Shown: positions 1 to 12,889, counted from the stretch's first letter. The stretch is 64,000 nt of DNA from Peromyscus leucopus (GCF_004664715.2 NC_051071.1:36577530-36641529), one strand, 5' to 3'. Numbers and translations are program-made. The notes: a model not told the origin generated them from the letters alone.

Positions 1-1368
1 GGAGGACAGTATGCTCTTCAATAAACCAGACATGATATTCGCTGTTGTCATACCTAATGTTCAGTTGTTCGTTCCTCTGGTGCTATGGAAGATGGCCAAA
101 CAATATGACTCTTCCAGGAACCTTGAAATGGAAATTTTTAGGCTAATCTCCTACCTGTTCTTAAAAATACTAGTAATTAATTCATTTATTTCATCTTGTT
201 AATCAACTGTGTTAGAACCAGGAAGAGTACATTTGCAAACCCTCTTGAGGCAAACCATCAGTTGTTGGGGTTGTTGGCTGTACAGAGTATTTTCTGGGGA
301 TCAGGAATTGACTTATCAGGAAAGTTAGTTACACCATCTATGGACTCAAAACACTGAATGACTCTTTGCTACCTAGTTTTAAAATGTATTCACAGATAGA
401 ATAACTAACCTAGTGACTTAAAGTCACATAGAGAGAATACATCATTTACGAGCATCTATAAAACATTGAATCCATCACCTCATGTTGTCTCAAATCTAGC
501 ATTTACTTATGCTCAGGCAACATGAACTACTTGTCAAGTGCTATTACAATATATCTGTTTGAAGTAAAAAGTTTACTTCTTAAAGTAATTCTCTTTCAGT
601 TGACTCTCTTCCCCATCTTCAAAGTAATAATAACTAATTAAATCGACAATTATGTATATTAAAGGAGAGAAGAAGCGATCCGAATCAAGCAAGGATTATT
701 ATACCTTTCACCAAAACTCCTTTGACCACCTCTCTTTCTGGCACTACTTCACAAAATGATGACTGAGATTGTGACCCAACAGAATTATACAAAGGACAGT
801 ATGCCATGCTATAACTAAAACAGGCTACATCAAAGCTTTAAGATGCTGCCAGAGCAAGACACTTCATCTCCAAAAGATGAAAATGCCAAGTATAGATGGA
901 TTATTTTACAACAAAACGTTAGCAGTAGCATCCAGAGCAAAGAGTAATGAAGTAGTCCTCCATAGTAATGATTATGTGTTGCTGGTATGAAATTTCACCT
1001 GAAGAGTCCAAGAATGTGTACATATCCACTAATTAGACACTAATTAAACAAAGAAATGTAAAGTGCAATTTCCTAATTGACTCTCCTATGGTAAGCAGGC
1101 TTGCATGGAATAGTATCATATAGTAAAATTTTCTGACCTAAGCCATACATATGTATAACAATTGTTAAATAAAATAGAATGTATAGTAATATATTGTAAT
1201 ATGAAAAATTAGTCATCATCTTTTCTCTAAAATAGTGAATTCTCTGTTTCTCTATGAGGATGTTGGTTATTTACTTACATAGAGTCATGAGAAATATTTG
1301 ATGTTAATATAAAATGATCAATGGTTTACCGTATCTAACTAAAATTTTTAACTTTTTTCATTCTACAG
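1..1368 (+). other. Slit2: Intron, 3' part
   Basis: AT-rich intronic sequence leading to the acceptor of the first exon seen. I found no upstream LRR exon, no recognisable transposon and no RNA gene here. Short open frames in it show no family resemblance. Confidence 0.8.
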
Positions 1369-1440
1369 CACACTCAACAATAACAATATTACTAGACTTT
1401 CAGTGGCAAGTTTCAACCATATGCCTAAACTTAGGACATT
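1369..1440 (+). CDS. Slit2: Slit2 exon: last LRR of domain D1
   Basis: A 72-base exon between acceptor ttctacag and donor gtaagt, phase 2 at both ends. It encodes one 24-residue leucine-rich repeat containing [10 protein letters not shown] and ending MPKLRTF (the last codon is completed by the next exon). This is the final repeat of D1 before the C-terminal cap. One repeat per 72-base exon is the usual SLIT pattern. Confidence 0.97.
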
Positions 1441-2186
1441 GTAAGTAGCTGAAATTTAAAGAAAGATGAATTTAATTAATTAAGGCTGTTTCTTCACTGC
1501 AAGTTTTAATAAGCAGGGTATAGGACCATTAGTTCATTATAGCACAGGCGAACAAACTGCAACTCTGGAAGAATTCTAGAAATATTATTTTAGAAAATGA
1601 ACTATTACTCTGAAAATGTGATGGTTCCTTAAAATGATATGTATGCATTGCAGAAAGTTTGAAGTAAAATAAAACATTTACTTTGAGCTATTGTAGAGGT
1701 CACATTTCATTAAGAAGTGGAAGACTCCTTGATTGGCTGTCAGAAATGATAAATGGGAAATCTTTATGATTTTATTACTCTATTAGAAGCAGACCTAATA
1801 CAGATAAACTGTGCTCCTGCGTTCTCTGTAATGTAAAGTCAGGGCTCACCCACTGGTCTTTGCATAATTAAAGCTGTGTCAGCACTTATATTTAAAAATA
1901 TCTTTCCAGGGTTACACACAGTCATTAAGATATTTTTGAGAAATAAAGTATGAGCAACAGCTTATTTTTCTGTCTCCAGGAAAAATTAATCATTAAACCC
2001 CAATGTGTAGATATTTAATTTCGGTATTTTAAGACATGAATCTCTTGTGATCTGGCTTTCAAAATCACCTAGACCTAAAAAGTGAATTACTGGAAACATG
2101 GAAACAAAATGTGTTTTTTAATCAGTTAAGTCTATTTTGATTAAGTTTTCAAAAATATTTCTCATTTTAAAATAACATATAACTAA

Positions 2187-2335
2187 GCCAGGCATGGGAA
2201 TGCTTAGTTGGCACCCAATCATCTGAGAGGAAACAGGAAGTTCAAGCACTCCAGACTGGCCTTTGCTACATGGGGGGGTCAATGAAGGGAGGGTTACATG
2301 AGAATCTCCCTTAAAAAAATAAACAAAATAAAGGA
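2187..2335 (+). mobile_element. Decayed B1 SINE
   Basis: Starts gccaggcatggg, keeps a weak gttcaag...cagactggcct core, and ends in an A-rich tail with aaataaac. Strongly diverged B1 or proto-B1. Confidence 0.5.
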
Positions 2336-2402
2336 AAAAATAAGAAATCAAATAGCTGGTACTTTAAAGCATTCATTTTATTTCTTAAATAAATACACAT
2401 TG

Positions 2403-2558
2403 AGTTATGTGTGGTGGCAGGGCCTTTAACATAATATTTAGGTAGCAGAGGCAGGTGGAGGTAATGTGTACAAGGCCAGTCTTGTCTACATGGAAAGTTC
2501 CAATCTAGCTAGGGATGCATGCTGAGACCTTATCTAAAAAAATAAAATAAAAAAGTAC
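2403..2558 (+). mobile_element. Old B1 SINE
   Basis: tgtggtggcagggcctttaa, then gcagaggcaggtgga, aaggccagtcttgtctaca, and an A-rich tail. B1 order is clear but there are many substitutions. Confidence 0.65.
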
Positions 2559-4109
2559 ATTAAATCATAAGTCTTTTGATACCTGGATAATACAAATTTA
2601 ATAACTAAAATTTACTTATGAGAATGAGATTAATTAATAGTCTCACTTACTCAAACCATATTTGACAAAATCATTTTAATGTTAACTCTGTATAATGTAT
2701 GTGAAAAGAAAGGACCATGATTTTCATCCCTGTAAAAGGAAATCTACAGAAACTGTAAAACAATATACCATTGTATTTTAGTGCCTTTAATAGCTTGTCT
2801 TCCAAAGAAGCTTTAACATTTTTTATATCTTATGCCCACTCTTTATTTGATGTGGACAAGGTAGGAGGCTGTGTTTAAATGGACATATTTGGTACAGAGT
2901 GATGGAAAAGGCACCAGTGGCTACCAAAGGCAAACCAAAGAACCGGTCACTCACCTTCCCCAGAATCTAATATTTGACCTCAGGATATGCCTTCTGGTTT
3001 TGATGTAGGACACCCTAGTTCTTATACACACACTCAAGGAGAATAAAGCCATCATTTAACTTTAAATTCCCTCCCTTTTGGTTGGCTCATTTTTCTATGG
3101 CATCATTGGTACTTAAAAATTCCATTTTTATACTCTGATTATCTTTCTAGACTGAGTTCTATGTTTTACTATCCATTATCATTATTGAGTTAGAATTGAA
3201 CACATCAGCTAAAAGGGGCTAAAATTGTTTCACTGTGTCATAGACAATTCTAGGAATGATATTTTGATTTATAGCATTAGGTGCCCCTTTCTTTAGCTTG
3301 AGCAAACATAAAAGCCAGTTTGAAGTCATTTACCTAATTTAGTGGATACATTTGCCTGATATTTTATTAATGGAGAAGCACTATTTGCAATTTGGAAGGA
3401 ATCCATGATCTTGTGCACATTCTGGCAACATAAAGGGGTCTTATTTAATTTCTTCCCTTCCAGCCACTTTTGCCTTTTAATTTTACTCTTTGCTCTTTGA
3501 AGCTAGATACTGAGAGCCAAATTCAGCTAATCCCTTTTCTGAGAGACTGGATGGGATGGAATGGGGGAAGAAGGGAGGGAGGGGAGAAATTAGAAGAGGT
3601 ATGTTAAAAACAGACTGTCTTATTTTGAATTATGTATCTTACTCAGCAAAATACAGCTGTCCTAAAATGCCTTTGTAAACCGTTGCTATAGAAACCAATA
3701 ACAGCAGGACCTTACTGATATTTGATCTGTAAGCCACACCTTTAGTTCTAAACACTCGCCCTCCATCCCTCTTCATGCCCATAGCCTTGGACCACATGCA
3801 TTGGCTTTTGTTATGTTGGGGATGAAGAATAATTTGCCCTGAGTTGATACTTTTTTCTCTTTACTCTTTTGAATGAATATAGGCAAAATAATTTTGTGGT
3901 CCTACTTCTGTCTTTTTGCCTAGCTCAGTAAAGGAAGAGAATTGACTCATTTTTGTGAAGCGGCTTAATTATCTGAGAAATAATTGTATAGTAACTCCCT
4001 AAGACGTGTCTGCTTGTGTTGATTTTTTTTTAAGTATATATTTTTTACTAACAATATTTGAATTAACTGTGTCCTATTTTCTTGCTCTGAACTCCTCCCC
4101 CTTGTTTAG

Positions 4110-4273
4110 TCGACTCCATTCAAACAACTTGTACTGCGACTGCCACCTGGCCTGGCTCTCGGACTGGCTTCGCCAAAGGCCTCGGGTGGGCTTGTACACT
4201 CAGTGTATGGGCCCATCCCATCTGAGGGGACATAATGTAGCAGAGGTTCAAAAACGAGAATTTGTCTGCAGTG
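4110..4273 (+). CDS. Slit2: Slit2 exon: D1 C-terminal cap (LRRCT)
   Basis: A 164-base exon, acceptor cttgtttag, donor gtaaga; it enters in phase 2 and leaves in phase 1. It encodes the cysteine cap that closes D1: [20 protein letters not shown] near the start, then [11 protein letters not shown], ending KREFVCSG. Four cysteines fit an LRRCT disulfide pattern (C-x-C, C, C). The phase-1 exit places the next junction in the D1-D2 linker, where the 12-base microexon can be inserted. Reading through the donor meets a stop after about 19 codons. Confidence 0.97.
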
Positions 4274-4964
4274 GTAAGATCAGTGAGGTTACAGTATTTA
4301 TATTTATTTTTACTTTTCTGCTATAGTTTAACAGGTGTAAGAAACTCAAATTTCAAAGTTTCAGATTTGCTTTCCAGGGGGCCATCATGCACTCATCACC
4401 ATGGAGACTCTATTTTGCAGTGAGAATAATTCTAGATTCTAGGATATTTGTACCTAGGGCAATTATTGATAAAATCTTTCCATTAGCATCCCATGGGAAT
4501 ATAGAAAAATCCTAGATTAAAACAGTACTTGCAAAATGGTATTTTCTCTTTTAGTAATGATTATTATCTACTTTTATATTAAGTAGTGAAAAATGACCAG
4601 TAATCCTGAATACTTACTCTAAAATTCAGTACAACTCAACTGTAATTATAAAATGATGGCGTATCTCTTTATAAATATATACATCTAATGATTCACTTTT
4701 ACCTAAAATAAATATGTAACTGCCTTACGTCCTGAAATGTCTGCAAACCAAATTTATCAGTAGCTACAATTTGCTGTGTTCTGTATGTCTAAATAGTAAT
4801 ATAAATATTTCACACATAGCTGCCTCATTTTGCCCCTCTTGAGACAATTATATGAACAATATAAATTAATATCAATAATGGAGACTAAAAATATAGTGTA
4901 AAATAATAAGCTTTTCCAATTTTATCTGTTCAAATTCAAAGATCTCAAAGTATATCGTCTGTAT

Positions 4965-5035
4965 GTACATGCATATATGTATATGTATGTATATATTATA
5001 TATATATATATTATATACATGTATATGTCTAATAT
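4965..5035. repeat. TA/TATG low-complexity stretch
   Basis: Runs of tatatata and tgtatgtata with short inverted segments. Simple sequence; no function seen. Confidence 0.8.
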
Positions 5036-5109
5036 TTTATAAGTATATGGCTAGGTGTGCTTTAGGACAATTTATTAAAAAATAATGAAACACATAAATT
5101 TTTGATTGT

Positions 5110-5180
5110 CCTGGGGATTGGAACCCAGGCCCTCATATGTCTCAGCAAGAACTCTTCCACTGTGCTACATCTCCAGGCAT
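5110..5180 (-). mobile_element. ID-like SINE fragment
   Basis: Read on the minus strand it follows the tRNA-Ala-derived ID pattern: a [21 protein letters not shown] start and a ggcctgggttccaatcccc-like B-box region. Truncated and diverged. Confidence 0.55.
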
Positions 5181-5755
5181 AACAAAGTTTGAAATCACTA
5201 TATAATTGGCTTTTCATGTTTATGAATTACACAGACATGGATTCAATGAGCCAAGGATCAAAACGTTTCTAAAACAAATGAAACTTTACCATCGTTTTCT
5301 TGTCTTTAGTCTGTAAGCAATGCAATATTATAACAAATATTGGCATATCATTTGTATTCTATTCATTTTTGTAAGTCATCCAAAAACGACTGATATTATA
5401 GGGTTGATTTGCCTAGGCTATAGTAAAATACAATCCCATTTTATGTAACAGATTTGTAAAGCCACTTGTTCTGGTTTCTGTGGAAGTCCTAGTCTCTTCA
5501 TCCATGCTTACCAACAGAGGACTACCATGCATTGAAAATATTTCACATTTTTAAATGATTGGACAGGAATTACTAGCTCCTCCGTGGACATTTAAAGATG
5601 TCTTTTGGGCGTTTAAGTGTTGTTTTTTTTTTTTTCCCCACACTTTGTGATCTAACCCCAGTTCTCCTATAATGACATGGAATCGTCTCAGTATGTTTGA
5701 ATACTTTTTAAAAAATCCAAGCAAATGACTAACCATTCTCTACTAACCATCGTTT

Positions 5756-5769
5756 CTCTCTCTCTCTCT

Positions 5770-5816
<47 letters not shown>
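5756..5816 (+). repeat. (TC)n followed by T44 upstream of the microexon
   Basis: About eight TC units followed by an uninterrupted run of 44 T (5773-5816), ending 16 bases before the microexon. It is placed as a polypyrimidine tract. CU-rich RNA of this type is the preferred target of PTB proteins (known biology; binding here is inference). Confidence 0.9.
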
Positions 5817-5832
5817 CCTTGCTGCCTCCTAG

Positions 5833-5844
5833 ATGAGGAAGAAG
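5833..5844 (+). CDS. Slit2: Slit2 12-base microexon (DEEE insert), GC donor
   Basis: Sequence ATGAGGAAGAAG lies between acceptor tgctgcctcctag and donor gcaagt. Joined to the flanking exons (G before, GT after) it converts ...VCSG-HQSF... into ...VCSDEEEGHQSF.... I remember this DEEE-containing form as an annotated human SLIT2 isoform, so this is very likely a real cassette exon. It is in phase 1-1 and 12 bases long, so skipping keeps frame. It adds four acidic residues to the D1-D2 linker. The donor is GC rather than GT but otherwise a perfect match (AAG|GCAAGT), the form in which GC donors normally work. UGC motifs lie between the T-tract and the AG. Confidence 0.85.
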
Positions 5845-6802
5845 GCAAGTTTACAATTTTGTGTGTTTGTTTTCTCCCTCCCCGCACTTTTTAGACTTAG
5901 AACATTGTTGTAGTTTGAGAGCTTGTGTGGAGAGATGGGTTTAGCAGCTAGCCCATAGCCTCTTCCCTGGCACTTCTCCCCCAGTGGGAGGATCCCTTCC
6001 CAGAAGATCCCAGAGGGTTGTCCTGATTTTCACCAGAACCCATGGCTTAGCAGGTGCCTGTTTGATGCAGCCTGGCTGATGATGTTCTGGTTTTCATTAC
6101 CCAGACTGGGAAATCTGATTTCAGAGTACGTTTGTTTTCAAACACTGAGTATCGAAATTATGCATCTGCAGGTGACTGCTCATAGCAACAGTTTCTATCA
6201 GATGAAGCCCTGAAAAGAATCATTTGGATGAACAATTACAGAATGATCTCTCACAAATTACTCTAATATCTTCAAAGAAAGCAGCCATTTTGAATTTACC
6301 CAGACATCAAACTGCTATTATCCAGTTTTCTCCTCCATTTGTTGGCCCAGGATAACTTAATTTGACCAACCGTTATGTCAAATAAGATGGAGTCCTCTGT
6401 TATTTTTTTTCCCAGAAACAAAATAAATTATACTACATCAGTTTGATTAAAACCAAGCTCCTATTAAGCTTATTAGAAATGATATAGATCATTCTGAAAT
6501 ATCTGAAATATGCTGTTACTTTTGTAAAGAATTCTGGTCTTGAATCTGAATTTAGTTTTACTAATCTCTTCCCCAATTTTGAAAGCAATACAACTTTTAT
6601 GACTTACTTTTTTTAAATCTCAAGATATAACTGCATGCTTTCCAAAATATATTCTAGAAATATTGAGGATGCTTATTAATGAATGAGTGTGAGAGGACTT
6701 GATCTTTGTCTCCTACATACTTAGATAAGCACAGTCTGCACGTCTCTCCATTGTGAGATTCAAGAGAAAATTCTAACTGCTGTTGCTATGTTTTTCTTTT
6801 AG
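5845..6802 (+). other. Slit2: Intron after the microexon (GC-AG)
   Basis: Starts with gcaagt and ends ttttcttttag. The part at about 5900-6120 is less AT-rich than its surroundings and has no repeat I recognise, so conserved regulatory sequence is possible. No transposon seen. Confidence 0.75.
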
Positions 6803-6941
6803 GTCACCAGTCATTCATGGCTCCCTCTTGCAGTGTTCTGCACTGTCCTGCTGCCTGTACCTGTAGCAACAATATTGTAGACTGCCGAGGGAAAGGCCTC
6901 ACCGAGATCCCCACAAATCTTCCTGAGACCATCACGGAAAT
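6803..6941 (+). CDS. Slit2: Slit2 exon: D2 N-terminal cap (LRRNT)
   Basis: A 139-base exon, acceptor tttcttttag, donor gtatgt, phase 1 in and phase 2 out. It encodes [20 protein letters not shown] followed by the rest of the N-terminal cysteine cap and [14 protein letters not shown]. The C-x5-C-x3-C-x-C spacing is the LRRNT signature. This cap opens D2, the domain that binds the first Ig domain of Robo receptors. Confidence 0.97.
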
Positions 6942-8686
6942 GTATGTGCCCTGAGTTTTCTCATTCTCCTTCTGTCTCCCTATTAATCCAACCCATGATT
7001 CATGAAATTTGGGTTTCTCCGGCACCTCTGATTAGTCACCTTAGGCAAATTACCTTTTTAGAAGTGTATTGACCCTTCCTCTGTTCAGTTAAGTACATTG
7101 TTGAAATGGTTATGATTTTAATTTTATTACAAGTAGAATTAAAAGAAATACATTTCGGGAGAATTGTCTTCAAATAAGCATTTGGGCTCTTTTATAGAGA
7201 ATGTGTGCATCTCTTCCTAACTTTAGGGTCAGGGGGTTTTGTGATGTTTGATGCTGGTTAAAGCAATGGAAAACAAAGGGGTAGCCAACAGTAGTAAATA
7301 AACCAGAGCTAGAAGGTTGCTAGCTTTTCAAAAACTCAGGTTTAGATTGAAGTCTCATGATCCTGTTTAAATGAGTAGAGCATATAAGGTATAGAATGTG
7401 CTAGAATGCAGCAAGTCTCGAGTCTGTTATTTAGCTAGAAAGCATTTTAAGCTATGTGGCATATTCACTACCTCCATCAAAATTTCAATTCTCTTAGATC
7501 TTCTTTTCATGGCACTGAGGATTGAGTGTTAATGTCCTTGTGTAATCTATTCCATGGGTATACAGCAAATACATATAAGATGCAATTGAGAATGTCAGCA
7601 TCATAGGAAGTGTCAAGGAAAATCCTTGTCCCAGTTTCCATTAATGAAGAAGGTATTTCTAATTGCCTACATCATCCATCATGTTACTGTTTTAAAAGGC
7701 TAACTCTAAATTGTAACACCATAATCATCTTTTGAGTGTTTATTTAAATTAATAGAAGAGGAACAATTTCTCATAAAAATAAAAAAAACTGTTATTTTTA
7801 AAATTGTCTTTTTTTCAACCTATTTGTTTAATTTCTGCTATGTTAACTACTTCAATTTCCTATATATGAGAATAATCTTAGTTCCAAAGTCTGTCTTCAT
7901 TATTTCCAGGTATAATATGTACTTAATAATGTGTTTAGATGATTAGGGTAAGAGACATGATCTTCTACAGAGCCCCACCAAATCCATTGAGATTTTATAC
8001 AGCACCAAAACAATGCATGCACATAATAGTATCTTCATCCAAGGTTTTGTTGCTGGAATAATATCTTACCATTTCCATGTTTTTGTTTTTTAGCTGGGTA
8101 TTACAAGAAGAATAAGCTATTGTTTGGGAAGTACCAGGTCAGAGTCTAAGAAAGACTCACTAGGAACAAATGCCAGAGGTGGAAGTGACTGGTAGGCTAC
8201 AGAGATTATAGAGTTGGATGTGAAGATAACATTTCATTTTGGGGCCTTATAAAAAAAGAAGTGTTCTAATGAAACTATCTATCATTGGAGCCATGTATTA
8301 TTTAAGTTCTTTGAGCTTAGTTAGAACATAGAAACAGTCTGAAGTAGATTACCAAAAGAAAGCCACAGTAATCATTTAATCTCCACTGGATTTGTTATTA
8401 CTGACACATGAAGAATATACGATAGAGATAATGCAGAGGAAGTAGCATGCAGTCAATAATCCTTATTCTTTAAAAGATTGCATCAGTGTACTATAATTTT
8501 ATTGATAATATACTCATATATAGCACTGGATTTCATAAAAGCAATCCCTTTCAAATATATAAAGTACTGTAGTCATATTTACCCCAGTTTCGTTTCTTCC
8601 TCTCCCCAACTTGTATTTCCCGTATGCTAGCATCTCCTTCCTTACTCAAGTCTGTCATTTGCTTTCATGCTTCATATGTATACACC

Positions 8687-8688
<2 letters not shown>

Positions 8689-8745
<57 letters not shown>

Positions 8746-8747
8746 GC

Positions 8748-8779
<32 letters not shown>
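8689..8779. repeat. (CA)27 - GGGCT - (TG)15 inverted microsatellite
   Basis: A CA run (8689-8743) is followed by five bases and then a TG run (8749-8779). The two runs are complementary and could form a stem of about 30 pairs in single-stranded DNA or RNA. Confidence 0.95.
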
Positions 8780-8782
<3 letters not shown>

Positions 8783-11700
8783 ATACATACATATATGGTT
8801 TTGTGTCTCTACAAGGAATTTTTAGGACTCAAAAATGGGAGAAAACATAAAACTGGCAATATTATTTTTTCTTTTTTCTATTTCTGCCTTATTGATTTAA
8901 TATGTTGATTTCCAGTGGCATTCACTTTCCAGAAAACTACATATGTCTTTCTCCTTTATAGGCAAATAAAATTAGATTGTGTTTACATGCAGGCCACATT
9001 TTCTTTATCCATTTATCTACTGAGAGTTACCTAGGCTGATTCCATAACTTAGCTATTGAAAATTGTATTGCCATAATAGATCTGCCTGTACAAGTATCTC
9101 AGTGATGTATTTACTTCAGTTCATTTTTTCTTAAACAGGAAAACAGCATAGTAAACTATCCAGATACAGATATATATTAAGTACATAAAGACATCATCAA
9201 TTTTCCCAGAGATTTTTCTTTTAATTAATGACTAGTGATTTAGTAATAGTGCTTAATATCTATGGAATGAGGAATCAAGTATCCATTGTTATATACAGTT
9301 GAACATTTGCAGAGGCTGAAGGCTGGAGGAATTACAGAGGGTAGAAAGGGAGGTCAAGATATAGTGGGTGAGAAGAGCTGGTATATTTTTTTAGAGTCTC
9401 AGGTTTATCTGTCATTTACTGACTTTGAGTTCTTTATCAAGTTACTTCTTTTATATGATTTCATCATTTTTTTTAGAAAGTGAGAAGTGTTGATGGTGGG
9501 AAATGAATATGTGTAGAACTGTATTATACTTAGCATAATCTAATGATTCCATAAATGATATCTCAAACATGAAACCCAAAGTACAAAAGTAGCACCTGTG
9601 CTAGACTCCATAGGGAGGTCATAAATGGAAAGGAACATTAATAAAAACTTTACGAGTCTTCACAACAAAGATGAACAGATCATGTAGGAATGCTGCTTGG
9701 ATGACATGTCATAACATAGAGAACAAAGGAAAAGAACTTTGAAAAATGAGTCAATGCAGCTACATAGAGAGTCTCAATACTACAAAAATCCTTGGACTTT
9801 ATTTGGAGTGCATCTGGAAACAGGTTTTTTAATTGAATATTCCAAAAGAATTAGACTTAGGGCTGCATCTCAATGGGATTACAAAGCAGAAGATACCTGG
9901 GAAAATCTATTACATTGGCCTTTGGGGATGTTTGAAGAGGAGAAAATTGTTGGGCAATAAAGAGAAGGGAACATGGAAACAGATGACAGTTAATACACAG
10001 GCTTGGTTAGTAGGGATTAGTACTGGTGAGAATTTATAGGAAAATGCAGCAAAAATGATGCCAACTTCAAGCATAAGCAGTGGAGAAACTGATTCTATCA
10101 TTGCAAATAAGAAGTAACAATAGCAAAACAAGGCAGGCAATAACATAATGCAGGTTATAACAACTAATAATTTTGAGCAAGGAAATAACTTACCTGAGTC
10201 AAACATTTTGAAATAACTGACCCAACAAAATCTACGTTGAAAGGTAAATTCATCAAGCAACCAAGGGAAGGAGAGAAGAGGCAAGAAAGCCCGAACAGAA
10301 GGCTAGGATAGTGAAAGCAAGAAGGACCCTCTAGGAAAAGTGGTCTGCTCAGGCAAATGATGCTGCCTGTAACCTTTAACCTTACACATGAAAGAATCCA
10401 ATTTTGTCAAAGGTGATTGCAAAAGCCACTTTTTGATGTTAAGAGTGGGAATATTGAGGAGTAAAAAGAAGCAGTTCAATGGTTTGTCGGAGTGTTCATG
10501 TATATATGATCTGTTATTCAAAAACAATTGATTTTAAAATCCAGAAACCTGCAATCATTAATAAATTAGAATGAAAGAATATCTTTGAGAAAAAAAAAAC
10601 TAAAGTTAAATAAAACATGTGTATGGAAAAACAAGAGTTAAAGAAGGTATATATGCACACAGGAAGAAAGCTGTCAGATCTGCTCAGAGCATAGAGGGAC
10701 TAACAGATATTCTAGAAGAGGAAGCAAGAGTCAAAATATGTCAAAAGCAATACAGTGACATTTAACCTATTAGAAAAAAAATGACTGACATTGTGATATT
10801 TTTTTTTTAATCTGGAGGGAAAAAGACATGAAATCACTCATATAAAACCAATGAAAGAAGGTCAAAACCTAGTTTTAGTTATTTTCACTGTTGTCAGGGG
10901 TACATTTAAAATAGTGTCTCTATTCAAACCTTAGCAAAGTGGGCAGAGTTCATATTGTTTCTAGGAAAACTTACCTTGAATACCATCAGGCTATACTTCC
11001 CCATCTACTTCTTAAATCTGACAGAGACCCATTTGCCCTGTTGTCAGAAGCTAAGCAACTGGGTTAACAATCCAACCTTGTTGTAGAGCATGTAAGGAAA
11101 AGAAGAGGTGTCTGGAAACCCTGTACACATCCTTTTCTTACAAAAAGGAATATCTCCTTTAAGAAAGGGTGGGGATGTCCCTAAAGAATTCTGGGTACTA
11201 CTACTGTCTAGGATCATTCCTACTGTATTTTGTCTCTCCCAAACATCTCACAGCCTAAAGTATTTGACATTGTTCTCTAGAACTGGGAGGACACTCGATT
11301 GCCATTAGAGCTCTCAAGCAAAGATGCTTCTATAGGGGGAGTGACATGTATCTAGCCTCTGAAGGGCTGCTTTCCAACTGACCCATGTTTTAGGAGACAA
11401 ACCCATCTGCACCTATTCAAAGGATACAGGTGCTTGATTGCCGTGCACACCTGCTGTCACAGTCACGAATAAGGGAGGGGCAAGAAAGAGGCTTCTCAGT
11501 GTCTGGTTCCCAGCCCTACAGTTTTTATGATGGGATGCTTGTAAAACTAGAGAAGGAAAAAAGGTCTTTTTAGTATGAGAGAGAGAGAGAGAAAGAGAGA
11601 AGCAGATGTTCCAGACAGAAGACCTTAAGAGAAGTTTGAGGAATAAGAGCTGGTATGCAAAAGAACACTAGTATAATTTTTTTAACAATATGATTTTTAA

Positions 11701-12889
11701 ATAGAATTTGTTAAATACAAAGACTGAGGAATGTTTGTCTTAACACATTTATATAGAAATTATGAAAAATAAATTTCCCTAGCTCTAAAAACAAAAAAAA
11801 AAAAAATACAGGGACATTTTAAATGGCTTGTCCTACTAATCATTGTTATTTCCCATTATAGCCCTTTGCTTCTACCTTGAATGCTCTATAGTGTTCACAT
11901 AATGCTGGAGTTGAGTAGCATGGAAGTTATACATCACGTAACAATGCTTCCCATTGGTTTTGCCTATATTACAGAGGTGATATGTCATATTGTGGTACAA
12001 TAACTGAAATTTATAAGTAGATATAAAAACATATGTCAGGCCATAGGTGAATTTTATTTCTGTGATTATTGCATTATTATTTAGTGGGAATAAAACACCT
12101 TCAGAAGTGTAACATTCTAGCTTAGTGACTTACATTTTTATCTACTGAAAATAAAGAATATCAGTAGTATTGATAAAATGTGGATATAGCACTCAATAGA
12201 ACATTGTTTTTAATTTTTAGAGATAACTTTTTTCAAATATTGTTATTCAAAATATCATTTTATTATTCAAATACTCATTCATATTATTCAAATATTTCAA
12301 AACTTAGGTTTATTATGAGTTATCTGTGCAATATCTTTATTTCAGATGGAGATATTTTAATAAAATTGACATGTTTTTTTGGCTGTGGTACATCTTTATT
12401 GTACCAGATTCATAATTGTAATGAAGAGAAAGGCTATAATCTAAAGTTTACTAAAGACAATGCAAATATTCTCTTTGTTTTGTTTTGTTTTTTGCAAAAA
12501 CAAAGTCATACGTTGGTGTTTTATAAAACATTTATTTGTCAGGATATAAGAAAGATAATCTTTTAAAACCTAAATAACAAATCACTTAAGGAAGTAAAAA
12601 GTAGAAATAGGTTAGCATCTATTTAAACTCTTCAGTACTGAATGCTTGTACACACGACATATAATTTGAATTTTCATTAACTCCTGTGATTAGTTTTATT
12701 TTTTTTTTAAAAAAAAAAAAGTAGAAATATGTTTCAGAAGCATGCTCAAAAAATCCTGGGGGAGCTCTCCTAAGGAAGCCTGACTACACAATGATTTTAT
12801 CATAACCAATGCTTTGCATTTTCATTTGTAGGCTGGGAATAAGTTGTAAGTATATCTACTGATCACATTTTAATTCATAATTTTATTTT

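Larger units (their letters stand above)
1441..4109 (+). other. Slit2: Intron with two old B1 SINEs
   Basis: Contains two decayed B1 elements (2187-2335 and 2403-2558) and a purine-rich GGGA stretch near 3550-3590. Nothing else recognised. Confidence 0.8.
4274..5832 (+). other. Slit2: Intron before the 12-base microexon
   Basis: Holds an alternating TA/TG stretch at 4965-5035, an ID-like SINE on the minus strand at 5110-5180, and a TC/T tract at 5756-5816 that forms an extreme polypyrimidine tract for the microexon acceptor. Confidence 0.8.

Noticed and set aside
4274..4326. Extension of the D1 cap exon through its donor
   Set aside because: Same reasoning: the donor gtaaga is strong and the downstream exon matches the known protein.
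9910..10284. 124-codon open frame on the minus strand
   Set aside because: Low-complexity hydrophobic translation in AT-rich intron, with other open frames overlapping in opposite sense. No gene evidence.
12180..12566. 128-codon open frame on the plus strand
   Set aside because: Composition-driven (F, I, Y, N rich) frame in AT-rich intron; no homology recognised.
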